Assembly (NCBI GenBank): GCA_018985225.1 | Contig: JADGIF010000002.1 | Location: 1-56,144 of the forward strand | Reading direction: 5' to 3' | DNA: 56,144 nucleotides | DNA from: Amoeboradix gromovi | Taxonomy: Eukaryota; Sanchytriomycota; Sanchytriomycetes; Sanchytriales; Sanchytriaceae | Shown: positions 49,073 through 56,144 of the stretch, in pieces | Layout: every line of letters starts with the position of its first letter | Position numbering within the stretch: the first letter of the stretch is position 1 | Notes under the pieces: model-generated | What the model saw: the letters and a program-made list of their open reading frames with translations, nothing else | Databases searched by the model: none | What the model was told of the DNA's origin: nothing | Translations under genes and position numbers: made by a program

Positions 49073-52000
49073 ATGTTCATGCCATTATATTACTTTGTAA
49101 TAATTATAGCATGCTTCTTATCGATGATTAGTAAAATAGAGATACCGGTTCGCTTGAAAGGGTTTAAAGGGCTTCTGAAGGTACATTTGGGCTATAAAAT
49201 TACATTGGAGTGGATCTATTGTGAAATTTCTAAAAAGCCTAGCACTGAAAAGTCTAAAAGGACATTTTTGTTAAGAGAAATAATTCACTTGATTCGGAGA
49301 TTTGTAATTATTAAATTTAAAGATTTAAGGATTAAATATACAATCAATCTGCAAATCAGCAACCTCTGTATTTCTTATGACCGTAAATACATAGCATCGT
49401 TCGATACTTGCTCTGGCCCTTACTTTGATGCTTCCAAAGTCAGCATTTCTTACGATAAAATAGCGTCTGTTAATATCGAGTCTATTAATGGTGATATATT
49501 GAGGTTAGCTGCACTATACAATAATCTCAAATTCGGCGATTCTAATACTAGCCCTTCTCTCTTGAAGGTAGAGTTAACCATCTACAAGGCTATTTTGTTG
49601 TTCCACACCTGTAAATCTGAGTTTTCTTCAATTTTCATTTCAGTAGAGAGTCAAATTAAAATCAAAGCTAATATTACAGTGTATTTACAAGAATCTTTAA
49701 TTTTAAGTAGTCGCCAAATTGACGTAACATACATTAAGTCTCTCATTCCCATGAAAATGATTCATAATCATTCTTTAATAGACATTCCCAGTTCTTTGAC
49801 TGTTTCTACAGTCAACAGTACCAGCGATTTTAATGTACATATCAATCAGATTGATGTTCTCTGTTCCACTGATGTGGTTCCCTTAATTTTCAATTTTTAT
49901 TTAAGCTTATCTGATTTTCACTCCACTTTGAAATCAAACTCTAAAGCTAATTTTAGTTTAAGTGCTACTATCCAATATATCATGTTTATGCATACATCTG
50001 ATTCTCAACAGTTTAAATTAGAATTCTTTAACACTATTTTCAATAAATCCTCAATAAGTGGCCTTGCTCTTAGTCAATTATTAAACTTCAACCAAACAGA
50101 TTTGCCCCATATTTTAAGAAATGATATTTGGATATTAATGAATCCTGTACACCTGCATAGCACCCATGTACTTGTTGAGAGCATTAATATATCTGTAAGT
50201 TCTACAAAAGAGTTCATAGTCTGTAGTTCATATAACTTTAACTATTCATCATCTACACGAGATGCCTGGGAGTCATTACCTGATACTGCAATTAGAGTCA
50301 TTGATCGTGATCTACGTTTTGATAGCCCTGATATATGGATGACCAAGAGTGAGTTAAATCAATTCACTATTAATAAGATAATTGTGACTGTGCCAGATCC
50401 TGTAGAACTAGTTACATCTATACCAGATATGCTTAGTACTGCAAACAATATAAGCAGTCATAGCACATCCAACAGCAGCAGTACCGACTTAAATACTACA
50501 CTAAACATCCATCAAATTTCAGTGTTACTAGTCAATGATGGGTGCAAAATGACTTGCAACAACACTAATATCGCCGCTAATCTAGCAATTAAGTGTAATT
50601 ATATCACACTCGGTAATAGTTTTGCCGATTTTGTCCAGTTGAATGATGTAGAATATCTCAAATATAAAGTGAAACTCAATGGCCAATCTAACATATTTCC
50701 GCGGACTGATGTGTTAACCACAATGCTGCCGATCATTAGGCAAGCTAAAAATGTTAAATTCCGCTCCGATAGCACAGGCCCCTCTAGTTCTACTTGGTCA
50801 GTCACTTGTGTTAAACCTGTGGTTGTTCGCATGATAAATCCTTTAAATAATGATGCTTATTGTACTATAACATTGAATAACCTCTATTCTACTGCTAGCA
50901 CTTCTGCTGTTATAAACTGCCAATTAATCACCGACCTTTTCAATCCAACCCATCATGAGCTCCTGGTAATGAACGATTTGGTTATAACTATTGAAAAAGA
51001 TGTAGAAGTCTCTAGTAGCTACGTCAATCTATCCTTACCATGCTGGACTTATAACTGTGAACCAATTCTAACTGGAGTAATGCTAATAATTAAATCACTG
51101 AGTAACCAATCGAAATATTCACCGTGGATGGGCAAACTAACTGTTAACATACTAAAAGGGTTCGTGACTATTTTGGACGACGAATTTGAGAGTGTTTTGA
51201 ATCTAAATCTCCACATTGGTAGATTAGAACAAATTAAACGCATAAATAGATTCCAACTACTTGAACAACGTATGGGAAATTCACCCGAATATAGCAAATA
51301 CTATAATCAGTTGTTGGAGTATTGTAGCAATTATTATATTAAACTGAATGATAAATACAAGAGTGATATTTATAATGAGTACAAACAGCTAATTCAAGCG
51401 ACATCTAACAATAATACCATCCCTCTAATGATATACATGGTAGAACAGTGTACTATAAAAACAGCTCCCAGCAATATCGATTTCGATACATTTAGAACGA
51501 ACACTGACACCTCTAATACAAGAGAAGGATGTGGTTCTGAGGAGATAAATATAAAGCAGTTTAGGCAGTTTGATGTTCAGTGCCATCGTGTAATACTAAA
51601 ATTAAGAAATTATTTGTTTCCTTTACTCAGTATTGTTGGTAAAAACAAACACAATGTGCAATTAGCCGGTACCTATGCGTTAATACAGAACAACTCCAAT
51701 GAGAAAGAAACCAAAATGTTAAACATTAACGGAATAGAAGTATTAAATACTTGGCAGCCAACTAAATTACTAATTGACATCAAAATAGACCTATCGAATG
51801 ACACAGAAATGCATGTAACTCATGGACCTGGGTATGAAAGCGCCCTTAGATACATTAGTAGGAGTATTCCTAAAACGTACTCTTGGTTTGGCAACAAAGA
51901 GTTAAAATGGTTTGATGTGCTAAGGTGGCAATGTCATGGTAGTTTTAATTTGCAACTACACGATGATGCCATATTGCGTTTGAGAGTATTAGGCAGTAAA

Positions 52001-55000
52001 TATGCGAACCAGACACCCATAGCACCTGACAAATGCAGCGGCGTGTCATTTCTTTTCAAATCTGCTAGTTGGGAATATAAAAGCAAGAAAGGTGTATTCT
52101 TGAATGATGTTCTGCATAAATACACCGAGTTTAAAGAGTATTGTGCATACCGTAACACTTTAAGCATCACCTCAGAATATATAAAACTGGAAATACCTAT
52201 GATAAAACAGTATGTACACATGAATCAACTTTCTTTTATGTTTATATACGGATTTAAAGAACTGGATTACAACAAAATAATCAAATATTCAACATATGTA
52301 GAAATTAAGGGTTATTCAACATGGGTATTCAATATTGACTTCTTGTGCAGCAAGTACAAAGAGAGGCTCTCGCATGACCTAATAAACATTGATAACTTGG
52401 AATGTTTCAAAACACGAGCAATGAGGGTTTCTTGTGAAATACAGAGTGGTATTAACAAAAATGCAGGCGCTCCTAGTTCTAATAGCACTGTTTTATTGAA
52501 TCCGGACATAGTATTTGAATTTTATCGATATCTACTATTTTTAAAGGGGAACAAGTCATTGCCAATCAGAACTGGTGCTATATTTAAACCAGATCAATTT
52601 ACATTCGGTAATACTATACTTCGGCATGTGTTTGACATGCAACTCAATGTTGATTTTAAGCCATTTAATATGAAGTACATGTTTAATGATAATTATGGCT
52701 GCATTGCAAACGGACACGAAATGAAAATTAAATTAGGCATGGAAAGAGACCTATTGACATATTTCGGATCTAGAAACTGTAAGTGGCTGCTGCAATCATC
52801 AGAGATACAATGGATACAAGTTGATATGAAAATGATAAACCACAATGTACTGCAAGACTATATGGTTTCACCATTAGTGGTGTATTACCGTAATTGCGAT
52901 GAGCCACTAATTTCTACTAACAATGTCGCAAATGAAATAATTAATTATCAAAGATGGTATATAAAACAATACATAAATGATTTAGAAAAGGAGGTGCATG
53001 CATTGCAGTCGAGATTGAATGCCCTGGAGAACCCTGAAGGTGCAGAGCGCAATGCTGGACCCTTGTTAAACCCTGTGATTAACGACCTGCAGTTTGTACA
53101 GCAAGAACTGAATACCTATGAAGAACATCAGCATCTAAGTAACTTGATAGATAAGAATACAGCAATATTAGATAGAATGAATACTCTTGATATAATGCCG
53201 CCCTCTCCAGTAGATGCAGCAGAATTGTTGGGATTTAAGCATCGGCTCATAATACACAACCCGAAAATACGATTCAACGTTAAGATAAGAGATGTGCTAT
53301 ACAAGTGTATATACTTGCAGGATTTATATAATGGACTAGTAGACTACTTGTACTCAATGACTCCTCATATGGCCAACAATCAGGGCAGCAACAATAGTAC
53401 AAGAAACGCTACAAGAGATGCCACAAACAATCCAAACGAGGACTCTGCCAACTCTGGGGAATCAGCTACTAAGAAGATTAGAGACATGGAAGAGATAGTG
53501 AATGAGCTGTTAAGTCGATCAACGACAAGCCACGTAAAAAGGAGCTATTTCATACAAATGATAAATGGGCAAATACGAGTTGAAGGAAATAATGCCTTAC
53601 CAGATGGATTCGCGATATGCTCCAGTCAGAATTTGAGTGTAAACGGATACGTGTTGATGGACAAGGAGGAGTGGATTAGGACTATTAACACTTTGAGTAT
53701 AGATGGATTGAAGATACATGCAGGTCAATTTAACAGCGAGGTCAACATAAATAACGGTTATATAGCATACGCCGATATGCTATTGCAGCCTGAGACTGTA
53801 GATAGTGAAAATAAGGAATCTAGCCAGTTAAGAAACGTGTTACGAAACTCTAGTGCATTTTATTATCTGCAAAGATGTAATCCATTGTATAACATAGTAG
53901 ATAGTACAATAAATCAAGTTAAAAGATCGCAATATGATTTCTGGTCATTAAACTTCCCTCACTTTCAGTTTGAGAGTCAATCTGATCATTTTATGATCAT
54001 TAGTGATATGATAAATGATTTTGTATTGTACAAGGACCCATTAATGGAACATTTAACAGAGCAAACGCAGGGATTCTTTTTTGCTATGCATTTGAAATCG
54101 CATTTGGAGATTGAGTTGATTGCAAACCAGTTACAGAAAGAGATCAACAATTTGAGAATAATCAGGGATAGCGATGAAATGACAATGTTCGTAGTATTAG
54201 GTGATTTGCCCTTTACTCAAGTTTCTTCTTCTGAACAAGGCATACGAGGAATGGTTTTGGACAAACTAGAGCTATTAGAATCCAGGTACTATGCACTGAT
54301 GAGGGCCAAAAGTAGAATAGTTGATTTTAATGTAAATAAATCAGAGTCCATGTTGAGTGGCTTTAAAATTACTGCTGATTTGTTAGAATGGACAATGATT
54401 GATAACAACGAACCACTTGCGAAAATGACATGTAATGAGTTTGAATACTGCTGCGTCGATTATGATGATTTAAGCAGGATTAACATAATACAAATTGAGC
54501 AATTTATTTTATTAAATCAAAGTAACAGTGGACCTTTTAAGGAGCTAATGGCACCGTTGAATGCACCACATGAAATGATACGTATTTATCTTAAAAATAG
54601 ACCTGCGGTTGCTGGAATAGGTGTAGTTGATTCATTGGTAGTAGATATTGCACCAATTAAACTACAAATGACATATGAATTGGGAAAGCGATTAGTTCAG
54701 TACATATTCTCACAAAACAAGTTGAATGCTATAAAGAACGTAGCAATACGAAAGAAATCGAGGGAATCACCGTTGCTGTCAGCACCAGGATTGCATAGGT
54801 CTTCGAGCAAGGAGATTGTATTGACAAAATCACCAAGCAGCAATTTGGACGTTAATTCTGAACATTCAGAAACAGAATCGCTAACCTTAATAGTACCCGA
54901 TACGACTACAGCAGATACCGCCGAGATCGAAATGATGAAATTGAGAAGTATGGCTAATAGGACATTTTATAGAATAGAAATACACAGCTTTCAGCTAATG

Positions 55001-55330
55001 ATTAGCTATATAGGGCAGAAAGAAAGAAATTTAGAGGATTTGAATCAATTTCTGTTCACCATGCCAGCAATGGAATATGCTGACAAAACATGGACATACT
55101 TGGATTTTTTAAGGCAGTTAAGAAAGGATGTTTTTAGAGCGGCACTATCCCATACAGGACTTATATTAAAAGAAAAAATAATGAGAAGAAAAAAAGAATA
55201 CCAGGTAGAGTATACGGAAGAAGAAAGCAAGAAAACAGTGATATCTACCACAGCTCAACTAATTAAACAGTTGACCAGGTTAAGGAGAGGAAGCGAAGAC
55301 ATAAAAACCCCAAGTGAGGATGAGTCATAG
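49073..55330 (+). CDS. BLTP2: Bridge-like lipid transfer protein, BLTP2/Hobbit/SABRE/Fmp27 family
   Basis: The protein has 2085 residues from ATG 49073. The frame extends upstream only to a GTG at 49001, which is unlikely in a eukaryote. The chosen start places a hydrophobic helix (FMPLYYFVIIIACFLSMI) at the very N-terminus, as in family members anchored in the ER. These proteins form a long beta-sheet groove of RBG repeats that moves lipid at membrane contacts. Family features are the Asn-rich repeated beta segments in the middle and EQGIRGMVLDKLELLESRYYALMRAKSRI. Near the C-terminus are LEWTMIDNNEPLAKMTCNEF (compare the family's WxMLRDxxPxAxxxxxxF segment) and WTYLDFLRQLRKDVFRAALS. The size is near that of KIAA0100 and Hobbit (about 2200-2300). 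A disordered Ser-rich stretch and a basic tail with KEKIMRRKKEYQVEY follow. Lipid transport is inferred from the family. Confidence 0.8.
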   Translation: MFMPLYYFVIIIACFLSMISKIEIPVRLKGFKGLLKVHLGYKITLEWIYCEISKKPSTEKSKRTFLLREIIHLIRRFVIIKFKDLRIKYTINLQISNLCISYDRKYIASFDTCSGPYFDASKVSISYDKIASVNIESINGDILRLAALYNNLKFGDSNTSPSLLKVELTIYKAILLFHTCKSEFSSIFISVESQIKIKANITVYLQESLILSSRQIDVTYIKSLIPMKMIHNHSLIDIPSSLTVSTVNSTSDFNVHINQIDVLCSTDVVPLIFNFYLSLSDFHSTLKSNSKANFSLSATIQYIMFMHTSDSQQFKLEFFNTIFNKSSISGLALSQLLNFNQTDLPHILRNDIWILMNPVHLHSTHVLVESINISVSSTKEFIVCSSYNFNYSSSTRDAWESLPDTAIRVIDRDLRFDSPDIWMTKSELNQFTINKIIVTVPDPVELVTSIPDMLSTANNISSHSTSNSSSTDLNTTLNIHQISVLLVNDGCKMTCNNTNIAANLAIKCNYITLGNSFADFVQLNDVEYLKYKVKLNGQSNIFPRTDVLTTMLPIIRQAKNVKFRSDSTGPSSSTWSVTCVKPVVVRMINPLNNDAYCTITLNNLYSTASTSAVINCQLITDLFNPTHHELLVMNDLVITIEKDVEVSSSYVNLSLPCWTYNCEPILTGVMLIIKSLSNQSKYSPWMGKLTVNILKGFVTILDDEFESVLNLNLHIGRLEQIKRINRFQLLEQRMGNSPEYSKYYNQLLEYCSNYYIKLNDKYKSDIYNEYKQLIQATSNNNTIPLMIYMVEQCTIKTAPSNIDFDTFRTNTDTSNTREGCGSEEINIKQFRQFDVQCHRVILKLRNYLFPLLSIVGKNKHNVQLAGTYALIQNNSNEKETKMLNINGIEVLNTWQPTKLLIDIKIDLSNDTEMHVTHGPGYESALRYISRSIPKTYSWFGNKELKWFDVLRWQCHGSFNLQLHDDAILRLRVLGSKYANQTPIAPDKCSGVSFLFKSASWEYKSKKGVFLNDVLHKYTEFKEYCAYRNTLSITSEYIKLEIPMIKQYVHMNQLSFMFIYGFKELDYNKIIKYSTYVEIKGYSTWVFNIDFLCSKYKERLSHDLINIDNLECFKTRAMRVSCEIQSGINKNAGAPSSNSTVLLNPDIVFEFYRYLLFLKGNKSLPIRTGAIFKPDQFTFGNTILRHVFDMQLNVDFKPFNMKYMFNDNYGCIANGHEMKIKLGMERDLLTYFGSRNCKWLLQSSEIQWIQVDMKMINHNVLQDYMVSPLVVYYRNCDEPLISTNNVANEIINYQRWYIKQYINDLEKEVHALQSRLNALENPEGAERNAGPLLNPVINDLQFVQQELNTYEEHQHLSNLIDKNTAILDRMNTLDIMPPSPVDAAELLGFKHRLIIHNPKIRFNVKIRDVLYKCIYLQDLYNGLVDYLYSMTPHMANNQGSNNSTRNATRDATNNPNEDSANSGESATKKIRDMEEIVNELLSRSTTSHVKRSYFIQMINGQIRVEGNNALPDGFAICSSQNLSVNGYVLMDKEEWIRTINTLSIDGLKIHAGQFNSEVNINNGYIAYADMLLQPETVDSENKESSQLRNVLRNSSAFYYLQRCNPLYNIVDSTINQVKRSQYDFWSLNFPHFQFESQSDHFMIISDMINDFVLYKDPLMEHLTEQTQGFFFAMHLKSHLEIELIANQLQKEINNLRIIRDSDEMTMFVVLGDLPFTQVSSSEQGIRGMVLDKLELLESRYYALMRAKSRIVDFNVNKSESMLSGFKITADLLEWTMIDNNEPLAKMTCNEFEYCCVDYDDLSRINIIQIEQFILLNQSNSGPFKELMAPLNAPHEMIRIYLKNRPAVAGIGVVDSLVVDIAPIKLQMTYELGKRLVQYIFSQNKLNAIKNVAIRKKSRESPLLSAPGLHRSSSKEIVLTKSPSSNLDVNSEHSETESLTLIVPDTTTADTAEIEMMKLRSMANRTFYRIEIHSFQLMISYIGQKERNLEDLNQFLFTMPAMEYADKTWTYLDFLRQLRKDVFRAALSHTGLILKEKIMRRKKEYQVEYTEEESKKTVISTTAQLIKQLTRLRRGSEDIKTPSEDES

Positions 55331-55348
55331 CAGTAAATAAATATTTTT

Positions 55349-55600
55349 ATGTAATACATCGTTAAAATCCTAGTTTTCTGGAAAATCTAGAATTTCTGCA
55401 AACGAGTTAGCGATGACAGTCACTCCGTTATAATGGTTGCGCAGGCTTCGATTTCCTTCAGGAGGCAATTAAATAGGAATGCGTTTCTTTCAAAATGATA
55501 CTCTTTACCGCCGTATCTCTGCGTCCAAATCACAGTTTATACCGTTTTAGTCTCCAAAGCGTTACTTTCATTCCATACCTTGAAGTATTTGGACAATTTA
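55349..55600 (-). pseudogene. Fanzor2-type element relic, copy C (minus strand), possibly extending to about 55750
   Basis: Minus-strand sequence matches the end of copies A and B. ATTATAACGGAGTGACTGTC corresponds to the CATTGTAACGGAGAAACTAGC region, and CAGAAATTCTAGATTTTCCA then ATTTTAACGA corresponds to GTAGAAATTCTCGATTTTCT...ATTTTAACGA. It encodes SFAEILDFPEN where copy A has SFSVEILDFLGN. Further upstream, GGTATGGAATGAAAGTAAC, TTTGGAGAC and TGTGATTTGGACGCAGAGA align with the zinc-finger to RuvC-III region, with deletions. AAATAACTGG...GCAGAGTGTA near 55605-55645 resembles the left module. No open frame remains. The copy ends within 20 bp of the BLTP2 stop codon. From 55751 to 56144 I see no clear gene. 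Confidence 0.6.
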
Positions 55601-55946
55601 ATTCATCAATACACTCTGCTAATGTCTTTCCAGTTATTTATCAGAGATGAGAAACCAGATTATCGAGCTTTCATTACACTACAAATTCTTTGAAAGATAG
55701 TTTATTCACGATAAAATTTTATTTCATTAAATCTCGAAATACACCGCGATTTATTTTGTCAGTCCAACGACCATAAGCGAACTGGAGATATTCGAATTCT
55801 GAATTCTTTAATATATTCAAATTAATGTAGGTGAACTCATCAAAAAAGAAAGCAAAAAATCACAACATGCATCTTGTCACACCACTGCACTAATAATAGA
55901 ACAATATTCAACGCATAAAAAGTCATTTTAAGCAATGGAGAAAGAC

Positions 55947-56144
55947 CTAACTGTGCAATGACAACTTTTGATATCCAGTAATGGTTTTCATATGACATCG
56001 ACCATATTGATCAATAAATGCTTCACTTTGATATTGGAAGACAATCGCTTCAACTGCTTTCTCCCAAATTTGCACAATCATTCCATTCAATACTTGATAC
56101 TGACATAAAAATGGTAGACAATACTTTTGGATAAATGGGAAACT
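55947..56144 (-). CDS. Possible partial ORF running off the right edge
   Basis: One minus-strand frame is open from the window end down to a TAG at 55949-55947, about 65 codons. It encodes segments such as VLNGMIVQIWEKAVEAIVFQ and EAFIDQYGRCHMKTITGYQK. It has no recognised family and no visible start. Its length is only modestly above chance for this base composition. It may be the 3' end of a gene beyond the window or noise. Confidence 0.2.
   Translation of the reverse strand, partial: SFPFIQKYCLPFLCQYQVLNGMIVQIWEKAVEAIVFQYQSEAFIDQYGRCHMKTITGYQKLSLHS

Noticed and set aside
1-56144. CRISPR arrays, rRNA and tRNA genes
   Set aside because: No regularly spaced repeats, rRNA blocks or tRNA-like B-box plus cloverleaf patterns were found by eye.

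Overview
This is a gene-dense, AT-rich nuclear segment from a eukaryote. The genes are large, use the standard code (TAA, TAG and TGA all terminate host genes), are packed on both strands, and often have AATAAA at or across the stop codon. The set includes cytoplasmic dynein-1, NOT1, tripeptidyl peptidase II, a BLTP2/Hobbit-type lipid-transfer protein, an ASH1-like SET methyltransferase and a Nup192-like nucleoporin. CLUAP1/IFT38 implies a ciliated or flagellated stage. A fungal-type pantothenate synthetase, a DUF3638 giant protein and a Laa2-like AP-1 accessory protein suggest a zoosporic member of the fungal side of the opisthokonts (chytrid, rozellid or aphelid-like). That placement is inference from gene content only.

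Layout. 1-1560: a repeat end, a CVNH-like (cyanovirin-N homology) ORF and a degraded mobile-element copy. 1632-18749: DUF3638/DUF3645 giant protein, panC, Nup192-like protein and a SERCA-like P-type ATPase. 18801-21007: a nest of transposon relics, including two Fanzor2-type tails and a Fanzor1-type remnant between 20-bp perfect terminal inverted repeats. 21030-34696: dynein-1 heavy chain and the Laa2-like protein. 34700-37391: relic, SET gene, relic. 37469-55330: an orphan gene, NOT1, CLUAP1, TPP2 and BLTP2. 55331-56144: another relic and an unclear edge.

The two most notable results are these. (1) Two genes are each split by an apparent spliceosomal intron of only 19 and 20 nt. Both begin GTATTT and end TAG, and exact removal restores the reading frame; in one case it also restores a conserved QMGxGKT motif. 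(2) Nearly every longer intergenic gap holds a decayed copy of one Fanzor2/TnpB-like element, and a Fanzor1-like remnant sits beside them. Several copies share a conserved 3' noncoding tail that could be the element end or guide-RNA region.

The genes are housekeeping functions (RNA turnover, proteolysis, transport, chromatin, nuclear pore, cofactor synthesis, motors) and do not form an operon or pathway cluster.
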